Shown one piece after another: positions 41,465-50,704 of a DNA stretch of 64,000 nt (positions within the stretch are counted from its first letter, which is position 1; the number at the start of each line of letters is the position of its first letter). This DNA comes from Oscillospiraceae bacterium (GTDB taxonomy: Bacteria > Bacillota_A > Clostridia > Oscillospirales > Oscillospiraceae): assembly GCA_017627975.1 (NCBI GenBank), contig JAGAFT010000040.1, positions 6,301 through 70,300 on the forward strand. The letters are read 5' to 3'. The position numbers and the translations under genes were made by a program. The notes below the pieces were generated by a model that did not search any database, was not told the origin of the DNA, and worked only from the letters and a program-made list of their open reading frames with translations.

Positions 41465-42352
41465 ATGACGATGTATGAACTGGTACAGGTGTCGGAGCGT
41501 TGCTACTACATCCAGAGTCCGGCCAAGATCGGGCTTGTAAAGCTCGGCGACACGGAGGTCTGCCTCATCGACAGCGGAAATGACAAGGAAGCCGGACGCA
41601 AGGTGCGGCAGATTCTGGACAAAAACGGATGGAAGCTCACCGCCATCTACAACACCCACTCCAACGCCGATCATATCGGCGGAAACAGATACCTGCAGGC
41701 TCAAACCGGATGCAGAATCTATGCCCCGGGGATCGACTGCGACTTCACGCGGCACACGCTGCTGGAACCGTCCTTCCTCTACGGCGGATATCCCCCACGG
41801 GAGCTGCGGCACAAGTTTCTGATGGCGCAGGAGAGCGATGCAGACGATCTCACACAGGAGGTGCTGCCGGCGGGCTTTGCCATGATTCCGCTGCCGGGGC
41901 ATTTCTTTGATATGGTAGGCTTTCGGACACCGGATGATGTGGTGTATCTTGCCGACTGCCTGTCCAGCGGGGAAACGCTGGAAAAATACCGGATCGGGTA
42001 TATCTATGATGTCGGAAGCTATCTGGATACCCTGGAAAGGGTCAAGACCATGGAGGCCAGAATGTTCATCCCCGCTCACGCCGCTCCGACGGAGTCAATC
42101 ACAGAGCTGGCGGAGTATAACATTCAGACGGTGCGGGAGATTGCGGAGCGGATTCTGCAGATCTGCAGACAGCCGGTGAACTTTGAACGGATCCTGCAGA
42201 CACTCTTTACCGACTACGGACTGAGCATGAACTTTGAACAGTATGCCCTGGTCGGAAATACCGTGAGGTCCTACCTTGCGTGGCTGAAGGACAGCGGCAG
42301 AATGGAAGCGGAGTTTACGGACAATCTTCTGCTCTGGCATACGGTGAAGTAA
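41465..42352 (+). CDS. MBL-fold hydrolase with altered metal motif
   Basis: A 295-residue metallo-beta-lactamase-fold protein. The metal motif reads THSNADHIGGN: the usual HxHxDH has Asn at its second His, so one ligand of the first metal is changed. Later ligands are present (PLPGHFFDMVGF, ADCLSSGE, and FIPAHAAPT). The C-terminal 70 residues form a helical extension. It could be a single-metal hydrolase or have lost activity. Several starts are possible (GTG 41462, ATG 41465, ATG 41471); an AGAGAAG RBS serves the later two. Substrate unknown. Confidence 0.8.
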   Translation: MTMYELVQVSERCYYIQSPAKIGLVKLGDTEVCLIDSGNDKEAGRKVRQILDKNGWKLTAIYNTHSNADHIGGNRYLQAQTGCRIYAPGIDCDFTRHTLLEPSFLYGGYPPRELRHKFLMAQESDADDLTQEVLPAGFAMIPLPGHFFDMVGFRTPDDVVYLADCLSSGETLEKYRIGYIYDVGSYLDTLERVKTMEARMFIPAHAAPTESITELAEYNIQTVREIAERILQICRQPVNFERILQTLFTDYGLSMNFEQYALVGNTVRSYLAWLKDSGRMEAEFTDNLLLWHTVK

Positions 42353-42509
42353 TCAGGAAAAGCCGCATCGGACAGAGGACCAAGATCAGAATTGATGTAT
42401 TTGAACAGCTGCATCCGGACCGAACCAGCTGCCATTTTATTATGCTTTCCCAACGGTAAGGATATCATGAATCTCAAATAAGCCTGACATCAATGATGAG
42501 GTGAGAGCT

Positions 42510-43961
42510 ATGAAAAACTCGTTTCTTTCTCTTATTGTGAGAATCACGGTGCTGCTGGTATGTGCAGCTCTTCTGTTCTGCCTGCTGACCGGCTGTGCCG
42601 TCCCTGTGACGGAGCGGAATTTGATCGCGGCGGCTCTGGGGCCGACGGCGGCATCGTTGTTTACCAATTCTGCCCAGGTTCAGACGGATACTGCGGGTGC
42701 TGCACTGCCGTGTTATTATGACACGGCATCAGGGACAAGCTACTATGTCTGTGAGGATCTTAATCGGGTAAGCGCGACAGAGTATGCTTATACACTGCGG
42801 GCATTCTACTTTCAGAACGGAGTACTTCGAAACAGAACCCTTGCCACCCGTACCGTGCTTTACAATGCTTCGGGTCAGACCTTTTCCAGCTGCCGGGATT
42901 ACGCTGGAAATGCGATCACGGATGCGGATTACGAAAACTATGCGGACCGCTATTTCTCCAGCTGCGCCAAGGTGAACCTCCCGCTGGATGGCGAAACGGC
43001 AGCCGGAACTCCGTCTCTTGTGATAACACCGACGCCTGCACCGATCCCCACACCAGCGCCGACACCGACACCGGAACCGGCGTCCTACTATGGTCCGGCA
43101 CCGGTGATCACCAAGAATCCCACCAGTGAGTCTCTTGCCATCGGGGGAACGACATGGTTCATTGCGCATGCTCAAAACGCAAATCGGCTCATCTGGCAGG
43201 CGGTCAGCCCGGCTGGCCTGGTCTATACGACGGCCGAGGCGCTGAGCCTCCATCCCGGCCTGGTGCTGGAAAACCAGGCGAACGACACGCTTGCCGTGCG
43301 CAATGTTCCCGCCTCCCTCAACGGCTGGGGATTTCAGGCGCGCTTTGAGGGGACAGGCGGGGTGGCTGTCAGCAGCACTGCCTACATCTATGTGGGAGAT
43401 TATGTCGGTGCATATCAGAGTGTTCTGAGCGCATACCGTGCGGCATATCAGGTGGGCGGCCATACCGCTCAATACGCTGTAAGCAGCGGACTGAGTCCGA
43501 TGATCGCGCACAGCGCCCATGTGGGCTATGCCTTTAAAGACCTGGACAAGGACGGCATCCCTGAGCTTTTCATTGCAGGGCTTAATACCGATGATGCAGC
43601 CCGCTCTGTCATGTATGACGTGTATACGCTGAACGGCGGTATTCCAGCCAGAATTGCCGTCTCCTCAGATCAGGAGAAGTTCTTTCTTTGTACGGATAAC
43701 GCCCTCTTCTGCGAGGGGTCCCGAGGAACCGGGCTTGCACATGCGTTTATCTACCGCTTCTCAAACAACAGCCTCAAGGCAGTTGAGGGATATATGAGCA
43801 CATTTACCGGCAGCAGCAGGGATGGCTTCTACTATCAGAGCGGCCCGTATTCTCCGGAACCGCGTGACGGAGATGTGCCGGTGTCGCAGAGCACCTTCAG
43901 CAGCAGGGTGTATGAACGCGAGAATACAGTCTTTCAGCTTTTGCTGACACAGATCGCGTAA
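42510..43961 (+). CDS. Lipoprotein with Pro-Thr linker and Ig-like region, function unknown
   Basis: A 483-residue surface lipoprotein. The signal peptide ends in the lipobox LLTGC (Cys near residue 29). A Pro/Thr/Ala-rich linker of about 30 residues (ITPTPAPIPTPAP and so on, near 175-205) separates an N-terminal domain from an Ig-like region beginning VITKNPTSESL and continuing with WQAVSPAG. The C-terminal part has FKDLDKDGIPELFI, a calcium-binding DxDxDG loop of the type found in repeat proteins of surface enzymes. No enzyme motif is recognised. ATG 42510 is preceded by GAGGTGAG. No nearby gene explains its role. Confidence 0.7.
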   Translation: MKNSFLSLIVRITVLLVCAALLFCLLTGCAVPVTERNLIAAALGPTAASLFTNSAQVQTDTAGAALPCYYDTASGTSYYVCEDLNRVSATEYAYTLRAFYFQNGVLRNRTLATRTVLYNASGQTFSSCRDYAGNAITDADYENYADRYFSSCAKVNLPLDGETAAGTPSLVITPTPAPIPTPAPTPTPEPASYYGPAPVITKNPTSESLAIGGTTWFIAHAQNANRLIWQAVSPAGLVYTTAEALSLHPGLVLENQANDTLAVRNVPASLNGWGFQARFEGTGGVAVSSTAYIYVGDYVGAYQSVLSAYRAAYQVGGHTAQYAVSSGLSPMIAHSAHVGYAFKDLDKDGIPELFIAGLNTDDAARSVMYDVYTLNGGIPARIAVSSDQEKFFLCTDNALFCEGSRGTGLAHAFIYRFSNNSLKAVEGYMSTFTGSSRDGFYYQSGPYSPEPRDGDVPVSQSTFSSRVYERENTVFQLLLTQIA

Positions 43962-44082
43962 AGGAACAGCCCAGGATGAATCCGGAATCGTGCTGCCGGC
44001 ACCCGGGAGAAGCCGAATATCTGCCGGCTGAGGAACTTTTCCTGCGTAAAGAAGCGCTCTGTGGGACAGAAAGGAGAAAAGG

Positions 44083-45441
44083 ATGGGTTTTACATCACAG
44101 GAACTGCTGACATACCTTGCCAACAGCTTCTTCGGCGGAGCTTGGCCCTTGGGAACCGTGACAGGACTGCTGGTCGTGATCGGGGAATGGGGGCTGCTGC
44201 AGAAATCCGGACTGAAGGGCTGGTGGGCTCTGATCCCCTGCGCGAGAGAGTATCAGCTGGCGCGCTGTGCCGGGCGTGAGCCGGAAGGGCGTATTCTCAG
44301 CGTGATGGAGTTTGGGAGAATCGCAGTCAATGGAGTGATGTATGGTCTCAGCAGAAGCGGAGGAATTATCCTGTCCGCATTCCTGGTGATAGAGATTACT
44401 CTCAATATCGTCGTATTTCTTTATCGCATCCAGGTTTTCAGCGGGCTGATTGAGGTCTACGGCACCCGGAGACGCTGGATGTGGCTTTGGCTCCTTCAGG
44501 TCACCAGATGGATTCCGGCGCTGATTTGGGGCTGGAAGAAGGACTTTCAGCCTGCATGGCAGGTAGAAGACCTGCGCAGAGAGATGTCTGCCCTCGCATC
44601 GAGCGGCAGCTCCACCGTGATGGATCACGGTCTCACGGTCAATCTGAAGGAGCGCAGCACCAGAGACTTCTTCCAGAAGAGAATTCTGCTCTGGGACATC
44701 CATATGACGATTCCGCAGGGACATATGGTGCTTTTGCTTGGAGGCTCGGGAGCGGGCAAGACCACACTGGTGAATGCAATCAACGGATATGAAAAGGCCA
44801 ATGCCGAGATCATGCTCAACGGCAGCAACATGTATACCCAGTACAAGCGCATGCAGTATGAGACAGGGTTTGTTCCGCAGCAGGAACTGATGCGAAACAA
44901 GGATACAGTCTATTATACGCTGATGGATGCGGCAAAGCTGCGCCTGCCCAAGAATGTACCGGGAGACGTCCGGCGGCGGCGAGTGGAGGAGGTTATGGAG
45001 ATCTTTGGCCTGACCGCAGTCCGGAACAGTCTGGTGCAGAAGCTCTCCGGCGGTCAGAAGAAGCGCCTTTCCATCGCGATGGAGCTGATCTCCAATCCCT
45101 CGCTTTTCATTCTGGACGAGCCGGATTCGGGCCTGGACGGCGTTATGGCCAGAGAGCTTATGCAGCAGCTGCGCAAAACAGCCGATACAGGCAAGATCGT
45201 CATTGTTATCACCCATACACCGGACCGCGTAATCGAGTTTTTTGACGATGTGATTGTTCTGGCAAAGGATGCGACCCGGACAGGGCGGCTGGCTTTTTAC
45301 GGCAGCATCCGGGAGGCGCGGGAATTTTTTGGCTGTGAGAGAATGGAGGAGATCGTGAAACTCGTCAACCGTCCGGAAGAGGGCGGCGCGGGAATGGCGG
45401 ATACATTTATCACAAAGTATATGGAGGTGCAGCATGCCTGA
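44083..45441 (+). CDS. ABCG-like ABC transporter ATP-binding protein with fused N-terminal membrane domain
   Basis: A 452-residue protein. Residues about 1-150 are a membrane domain with four or five hydrophobic segments (GTVTGLLVVIGEWG, KGWWALIPCAREYQLA, IILSAFLVIEITLNIVVFL), resembling the small DUF5684-type membrane module. The ABC ATPase follows, with Walker A LLGGSGAGKTT near residue 222, signature LSGGQKKRLS and Walker B LFILDEPDSGLDG. The ATPase type is that of ABCG exporters. It overlaps the permease gene by eight bases, so the two form one transporter. The fusion of a membrane module in front of the ATPase is unusual. Confidence 0.88.
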   Translation: MGFTSQELLTYLANSFFGGAWPLGTVTGLLVVIGEWGLLQKSGLKGWWALIPCAREYQLARCAGREPEGRILSVMEFGRIAVNGVMYGLSRSGGIILSAFLVIEITLNIVVFLYRIQVFSGLIEVYGTRRRWMWLWLLQVTRWIPALIWGWKKDFQPAWQVEDLRREMSALASSGSSTVMDHGLTVNLKERSTRDFFQKRILLWDIHMTIPQGHMVLLLGGSGAGKTTLVNAINGYEKANAEIMLNGSNMYTQYKRMQYETGFVPQQELMRNKDTVYYTLMDAAKLRLPKNVPGDVRRRRVEEVMEIFGLTAVRNSLVQKLSGGQKKRLSIAMELISNPSLFILDEPDSGLDGVMARELMQQLRKTADTGKIVIVITHTPDRVIEFFDDVIVLAKDATRTGRLAFYGSIREAREFFGCERMEEIVKLVNRPEEGGAGMADTFITKYMEVQHA

Positions 45442-46591
45442 GGAGAAAAAACACAATCCCTTCCGGCGGATCAAAATGCGCTATCGCGGCAGATTCAGCC
45501 AGATCCAGATCTACCTCGGAAAACTGCTGCGCATGTTCCTGTACCAGAGCGACTGGAAGGTGCTGCCGATGTCGGCCATGGTGGCGGGGCTCGTGGGCCT
45601 GGTGATTCGAAGGCGTTTCTTCGCAACCATGGAGGGGACGCTCATGAGCGCGCTGGCGGTCACCTGCCTCTGTCTCTGGAACGGCTGCTTCAATTCCATC
45701 CAGGTAATCTGCCGGGAACGCGACGTGATCAAACGGGAACACCGGTCCGGCATGCACATCAGCTCCTATATCGCCGCACACATGATTTATCAGGCTTTGC
45801 TTTGCCTGCTGCAGACCGGCATCACGCTCTATGTGATGCGAGCGGTCGGGGTCCGCTATCCGACAGAAGGCCTGATCACACGGTTTTTCATCGTGGAATT
45901 CAGCGTTTCGCTCTTTCTGATTACCTACGCGGCGGATATGATGTCGCTATGGATCTCCGCTCTCAGCCGTACGACCACCGCAGCCATGACCATTATGCCG
46001 GTGGTCCTGATCGTGCAGCTGGTATTCTCCGGAGGAATGATGAGCCTGCCTGAGCGGGCAGAACCCATTACCGGAGTGATTATCTCAAACTACGGCCTGA
46101 AGCTGATTGCCACCCAGGCAAACTATAACGCCCAGCCGCTGGGTTCGGCCTGGGGAACCGTGGAGAGAATGAAGGGCAATGAGATCAAGACGACGGTTAC
46201 CATGGGGCAGATTCTGGACTATCTGGCTGATCCGGCCAATCCGCAGGCGGAACAGATCCGCTCCGTCGAACTGACGGATGACAAGAGCCTGCTGGGTGTT
46301 GTCACGGTCGGAATGGTAGTGGATATGGTCAATGACAGCGAGGATTCCAAACAGCTTCGCTCCCAGACGATTCCGATCGATACCACCGTGGGAGAGGTCA
46401 TCAAAATGCTGGGAGAGCAGGAAGTCCGGGAGTATGTCGAGACCAAGGCGACGGAGAGCGCACAGGTAAGCGCCTATGACTATAACAAGATGAATGTCGC
46501 GTCGTACTGGCTGAGTCTGGCTTTCTTTGCACTGGTGTTTGCCGGACTCTCGACGGTCACCCTGGAGATGATTGACCGAGACAAGCGCTGA
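45434..46591 (+). CDS. ABC-2 type permease (ABCG-like)
   Basis: A 385-residue membrane permease with about six helices and an extracytoplasmic insertion of roughly 100 residues (about 215-345) between helices 5 and 6, where ABCG exporters also have their external loop. It is preceded by a basic cytoplasmic start (RRIKMRYRGRF). Partner of the overlapping ATPase gene. The exported compound is unknown; peptides, lipids and drugs are all possible. The start ATG lies within the last codons of the ATPase gene with GGAGGTG upstream. Confidence 0.87.
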   Translation: MPEEKKHNPFRRIKMRYRGRFSQIQIYLGKLLRMFLYQSDWKVLPMSAMVAGLVGLVIRRRFFATMEGTLMSALAVTCLCLWNGCFNSIQVICRERDVIKREHRSGMHISSYIAAHMIYQALLCLLQTGITLYVMRAVGVRYPTEGLITRFFIVEFSVSLFLITYAADMMSLWISALSRTTTAAMTIMPVVLIVQLVFSGGMMSLPERAEPITGVIISNYGLKLIATQANYNAQPLGSAWGTVERMKGNEIKTTVTMGQILDYLADPANPQAEQIRSVELTDDKSLLGVVTVGMVVDMVNDSEDSKQLRSQTIPIDTTVGEVIKMLGEQEVREYVETKATESAQVSAYDYNKMNVASYWLSLAFFALVFAGLSTVTLEMIDRDKR

Positions 46592-46638
46592 CAGACAAGC
46601 GCTGACGCTCTTGACATTCCTATACAGCCTGCTATAAT
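46579..46638 (+). promoter_or_regulatory. MATE promoter next to a tandem repeat
   Basis: TTGACA (46611-46616), 16-base spacer, TATAAT (46633-46638) with extended TGC. Directly upstream GACAAGCGCTGAC is repeated in tandem at 46579-46591 and 46593-46605; the first copy includes the permease stop codon. The repeat could be a duplication or a regulator site with AGCGCT cores. Confidence 0.75.
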
Positions 46639-46683
46639 CCCAACAGCATCTGAAACAGACAGACTTGAGAGGAACCTGAGGGT

Positions 46684-48069
46684 ATGCAGAGGTATATAGG
46701 GGATCGGAATTTCTATCGGAGGGTATTTGCCATTCTGATGCCGATCCTGATCCAGAATGTCATCACGAATTTCGTCTCCATGCTGGACAACATCATGGTC
46801 GGTCAGGTTGGAACGGAGCCGATGAGCGGTGTCGCGATTGTGAACCAGCTTATCTTTGTCTTCAATCTCTGTGCGCTGGGCGGCCTGTCCGGGGCCGGAA
46901 TTCTGACGGCGCAGTTCTACGGAAAGGGCGATCAGGAGGGAATCCGGCAGTCCGTCCGGGTCAAACTGTTGATCGGTCTTTCCATTCTGGCGGTGTTCGG
47001 AGCGGTGCTGAATGTCTCGGGCGACAGTTTCATCCGGCTGTTCCTGCATGAGGGGGAGAGCGGTCTGGATCTGGAAGCGACGATGCGCTATGCACAGAGC
47101 TATCTGAATGTCATGCTGCTGCAGCTGCTTCCCTTTGTGATTACCACCATGTATGCCAGCACCCTGCGAGAAACCGGAGAGACTATCCTGCCGATGAAGG
47201 CCGGACTGATTGCGGTGGGGGTCAATCTGGTTTTCAACTATATCCTCATTTTTGGCAAGTTCGGCGCACCGGCGCTGGGTGTGGTGGGAGCCGCCGCGGC
47301 AACAGTGCTGGCGAGAGTAGTAGAGATGTGCATTGTAGTGATCTGGACTCACCGGCATACAGAGCGCAATCCTTATATTATCGGTCTGTACCGGAACCTC
47401 AGGGTTCCGAAGCGGGTTCTGTCTCAGGTGATCCGGCTGGGGCTGCCCTTGATGATCAACGAGCTGCTCTGGTCCGGCGGCATGACGGTGCTGAACCAAT
47501 GCTATTCCATGCGCGGGCTCGAGGTTGTCTCCGCGATGAACATCTACACAACCATCTCCAACCTTTTCTTCAGTGCCTTCATCTCCACCGGGAATGCCAC
47601 CGCCATCATGGTGGGACAGCTGCTGGGCGCGGGTGAGCTGGAGCGGGCGGTGGACGAGGATCGAAAGCTGATCGCTTTTGCTTTTGCACTGAGCATTGTC
47701 CTCAGTGCAATGATGGCGGCGACAGCCCCCTTCTTCCCCCTGATCTACAACACCATCCCCTATGTCCGGGAGCTCGCGACAAAGATTCTGCTGATCTCGT
47801 CGCTGATGATGCCCCTGCACGCTTTTGCAAACTCCTGCTATTTTACCCTGCGCTCCGGGGGCAAGACACTCATTACCTTCATTTTCGACAGCGGTTCGCT
47901 GTGGATGATCAGTGTCCCGACAGCCTTTGTCATTGCACATTATACCTTGATTGCGATCATTCCCTTCTTTACGATTGTGGAGGGACTGAACCTCATCAAG
48001 TGCGTGATCGGCTATGTCATGGTAAAACAGCGACACTGGGTCGTGAACCTGGTGGAGAGCAAAGCTTAA
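46684..48069 (+). CDS. MATE-family efflux transporter (second)
   Basis: A 461-residue membrane antiporter of about 12 helices. Family features: RVFAILMPILIQNVITNFVS then MLDNIMVGQVG, GGLSGAGILTAQFYGKGD, and in the second half LPLMINELLWSGGMTV. It has its own near-consensus promoter and a strong bidirectional terminator. RBS is AGAGGAACCTGAGGG. Substrate not predictable; this branch (NorM/DinF-like Firmicutes group) usually exports drugs or metabolites with Na+ or H+. Confidence 0.92.
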   Translation: MQRYIGDRNFYRRVFAILMPILIQNVITNFVSMLDNIMVGQVGTEPMSGVAIVNQLIFVFNLCALGGLSGAGILTAQFYGKGDQEGIRQSVRVKLLIGLSILAVFGAVLNVSGDSFIRLFLHEGESGLDLEATMRYAQSYLNVMLLQLLPFVITTMYASTLRETGETILPMKAGLIAVGVNLVFNYILIFGKFGAPALGVVGAAAATVLARVVEMCIVVIWTHRHTERNPYIIGLYRNLRVPKRVLSQVIRLGLPLMINELLWSGGMTVLNQCYSMRGLEVVSAMNIYTTISNLFFSAFISTGNATAIMVGQLLGAGELERAVDEDRKLIAFAFALSIVLSAMMAATAPFFPLIYNTIPYVRELATKILLISSLMMPLHAFANSCYFTLRSGGKTLITFIFDSGSLWMISVPTAFVIAHYTLIAIIPFFTIVEGLNLIKCVIGYVMVKQRHWVVNLVESKA

Positions 48070-48089
48070 CAAAACAAACAGCAATAAAG

Positions 48090-48140
48090 AAAAGCACAGA
48101 AGCGGCAGAACCAAAGCGGTCTGCACGTTCTGTGCTTTTT
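48090..48140. terminator. Bidirectional terminator
   Basis: A 12-bp stem (48090-48101 with 48128-48139), with inner pairing, A-rich start and T-rich end, between convergent genes. Confidence 0.85.
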
Positions 48141-48163
48141 CATTTTGAGATGAATGCCGGAAA

Positions 48164-49234
48164 CTACTGCAGAAGGACACCTTCGACGTCTGACGGAATG
48201 GCAGTTGCAAACCAGAGCATGTCGCTGACATTGCGCTCCATCCCGAAGTCGATGTAGTTGTAAGGCTCACCGCGGAAGACCAATTCACCGGTCTGGCCGC
48301 CGTCAAGACAATAGGCTGTCTGAACAGGCTTCTCGGCAAAGTGCTGCGCAAATTGCGTGACATTCCAGCGTGCCTCATGGCTGCCGTGGTTCAGAGACAT
48401 GTAGAGATAGTGGAGCGGTGCGATCTGACCGATTCCGGCACGGGAGTAGCCCATCCCAACCTCACCCACCGGATACCAGCCGCAGGGAATGGCTTCCCCG
48501 TTTTCTACGAGAACGGGGCCGAAAGCCACGGAGAAGAGAATGTCGTTGTCGCGCATGAAGTTTCGGATGCTCTCGGGCGTATTCTCCGCGCCCAGCCGCT
48601 GATACAGGAAATCCCCGGAGGCAGTCACAAAGAGCGTATCCACGCAATTGTAGAGAGAATAGCCCTCGGCGTAGTAATCGGTGTTGAAACGGTAGAGCTC
48701 GCGGTTCCAGGCCAGGATACCAAAGTTGCGGTGACGGTAATAATCCGCGTTCATTGCGACGACGGCGTTGGCCTCGTCGGCCATGACCGTGGCAAAGTAC
48801 TCGTGGTCCGAGCCGAAGGTGTCGTCGGCAAGCTTCCTTCGAAACTGGGAGGCGTCGGCGATTTTAATTTCGGCGAAGCTGCAGCTCTTTCCGTCAATCT
48901 CTTCTTTCCAGAGAATCGCCAGGATGGAATCGTCAAGATAATACTCAATGTCCCGGGCGTAAAGACCGCGGTAGAAGCTGACATCTGGGTCAAAGGCGAC
49001 CGGCTCATCCGCAGCCAGCAGACCGGAGGCTCTGGCCTGCTGAATGACATCGAGGATCTCTGCTGCGCTGTCCAGACTGACGGTTCCGTAGCAGGCGGGA
49101 TTGGGCTCGGGACCTGAGACCGCATCCTCGGGGAGCGGCGCGAAACTCTGCGCTGCGGCAGAAGCTGGCAGAAGCAGCAGAATGAGGCACAGCATCAGCG
49201 TGAGACTTGCCCGGATGCAGAGGTTGGGTGTCAT
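48164..49234 (-). CDS. Secreted phosphodiester glycosidase-like (NAGPA-domain) protein
   Basis: A 356-residue exported protein with signal peptide (LTLMLCLILLLLPASAAA). The main domain, about 110-355, is NAGPA-like: VAMNADYYRHRNFGI, the FGPVLVENG segment, and YCLDGGQTGELVF, where family members have the LDGGGS active-site loop. These proteins remove N-acetylglucosamine or other sugars from phosphodiesters, for example on cell-wall polymers; several bacterial members act on exopolysaccharide or wall material. The ATG at 49234 has AAGGAAGG upstream; a longer in-frame reading would place a basic stretch before the signal peptide. Confidence 0.82.
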   Translation of the reverse strand: MTPNLCIRASLTLMLCLILLLLPASAAAQSFAPLPEDAVSGPEPNPACYGTVSLDSAAEILDVIQQARASGLLAADEPVAFDPDVSFYRGLYARDIEYYLDDSILAILWKEEIDGKSCSFAEIKIADASQFRRKLADDTFGSDHEYFATVMADEANAVVAMNADYYRHRNFGILAWNRELYRFNTDYYAEGYSLYNCVDTLFVTASGDFLYQRLGAENTPESIRNFMRDNDILFSVAFGPVLVENGEAIPCGWYPVGEVGMGYSRAGIGQIAPLHYLYMSLNHGSHEARWNVTQFAQHFAEKPVQTAYCLDGGQTGELVFRGEPYNYIDFGMERNVSDMLWFATAIPSDVEGVLLQ

Positions 49235-49386
49235 AAGCGGTATCAACCTTCCTTTCATCGTGCTCTTTTCAGCGGTGAAGCGCAGCGGGGATGAACGGTC
49301 CGGAAACAGGGGCAGCTCCTTCCCGAAAAGACTGACCGGTAGCATCAGAAACAGATCAGAACAATGATGCGCGAGAAGAGAAGTAT

Positions 49387-50649
49387 TCAGGAAAGAACAG
49401 GGAGGGGACGCACATACAGGGTCGGGACCTCAGCGTCGGGGACGGAAAAAACATCAGAGGAGGCAACGAGACTGGAAAACACGGATGCGGCGGACTGGCC
49501 GGCGGCGAGACCGCGGACCGTGGCGAGCACCGCCTCCGCAAAGCCGGCTGTGTTCCGGTCAACGGTCCCGATCATCTGGCCGAGGCTGACGGCCATACGG
49601 GCGGCCGGCGTCGCACCGATTCCAAAGAGGGGAATGGTCACGGAGACCCCGTCTCCGAGATTGCAGCGGGCAGCCTGCAGCGCGGTGAGGGCACCGAGGG
49701 CCATATCATCGTTGTTTGCGGCGATGAGCTCGATCATGTTTCCATTGGCATAGTTATAGAATTCAAGATCGGAGCGAATCAGCGCGGTTCCGGCGTCGGA
49801 GGACCAGGCACCGTCCGGATCTGCCTGAAAGCCAAGGGTGTCCTCTTCATCGAGATATACGAGGGATCGGTATCCCTCGCCTGCGAGAGCGGCATTGGCA
49901 GAGTCCAGGGAACGCTGCGTAAGGGTCAGGGCAGAGGAATCATTCCGGTCTCCCGTGAGGAAGGTATAGCGGATCTGACCGTCCTGATTGAGATCGGTGA
50001 CGCTGAAGTGGGCGGTCAGGTAGTCGCCGATCATTTTGCCCTGTATGGAGCCCAGTTCGGCCGGACTGGTGCAGATTAATCCGACATTGCCGGGCTTCGC
50101 GGAGAGCAGATCTTCCAACAGAGTGCTATCCGGCATACGATCGAAAAAGACAACCGGGATTCCGGCCGCCAGCTCCAGAATCTCGCGTGCCTCGTCCGCG
50201 CTGCGGTTGTCCACAAGCTGTACCGCAAGCAGGTTCCAACCGCCGGAGACGGCATCCCGGATCTGATCCAGCTGGCGGTAGCGGTCATTTTCGGCATCGA
50301 ATTCACGGAAGGGTAGTCCGGAAGCTTCCAGAACAGGACCGAACTGCTCCCGAAAAGAGAACACCTGGGCATCCGCCATGGCATACCAGAAAACGGCGAG
50401 CTTCGGATCATCAATCACCATGGGTTCTGACCGTGATTCCGCCGGCTTGGAAGAGCTTCCTTCGGCTTCGGCAGTATCATCGGCGGCAGGCGCGGGGATG
50501 GCGAAGTCTGACGGGTTAAAGACCGCGGCAGGAGACGGAGGGACTGATACCGGGGCGGGATCCGGGGAAACATGCTGCAGAGGGAACACACAGCCGCAGA
50601 GCAATACAAGACTCAGACACAGAAGCAGGGAGACAGGAACTTTTTTCAT
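49387..50649 (-). CDS. Galactose/sugar-binding (MglB-like) lipoprotein without transporter
   Basis: A 420-residue periplasmic-binding-type protein. The signal sequence ends in LLCGC, a probable lipobox (Cys near 20), followed by an 80-residue Pro/Ala/Glu linker. The ligand domain has the type I binding fold with the calcium loop DLNQDGQIRY, just as in the galactose-binding protein MglB, the DRMPDST hinge, and NNDDMALGALTALQ. No ABC ATPase or permease is near, so it may work with a remote transporter or as a sensor for a histidine kinase. ATG 50649 with GGAGGAT upstream. Confidence 0.85.
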   Translation of the reverse strand: MKKVPVSLLLCLSLVLLCGCVFPLQHVSPDPAPVSVPPSPAAVFNPSDFAIPAPAADDTAEAEGSSSKPAESRSEPMVIDDPKLAVFWYAMADAQVFSFREQFGPVLEASGLPFREFDAENDRYRQLDQIRDAVSGGWNLLAVQLVDNRSADEAREILELAAGIPVVFFDRMPDSTLLEDLLSAKPGNVGLICTSPAELGSIQGKMIGDYLTAHFSVTDLNQDGQIRYTFLTGDRNDSSALTLTQRSLDSANAALAGEGYRSLVYLDEEDTLGFQADPDGAWSSDAGTALIRSDLEFYNYANGNMIELIAANNDDMALGALTALQAARCNLGDGVSVTIPLFGIGATPAARMAVSLGQMIGTVDRNTAGFAEAVLATVRGLAAGQSAASVFSSLVASSDVFSVPDAEVPTLYVRPLPVLS

Positions 50650-50669
50650 GATCAGAATCCTCCACAAAA

Positions 50670-50702
50670 CAAGCAGACTGTCTCCCCAAGACAGCCTGCT
50701 TG
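50670..50702 (-). terminator. Terminator of the vanW-thioesterase operon
   Basis: A 14-bp stem with one mismatch (50670-50683 with 50689-50702), followed on the minus strand by TTTTG. It lies between the thioesterase stop and the next gene. Confidence 0.8.
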
Positions 50703-50704
50703 AC

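Noticed and set aside
46480..48378. 632-codon open frame antisense to the second MATE gene
   Set aside because: It crosses a promoter, a terminator and three genes; low-complexity His/Gln/Arg composition.
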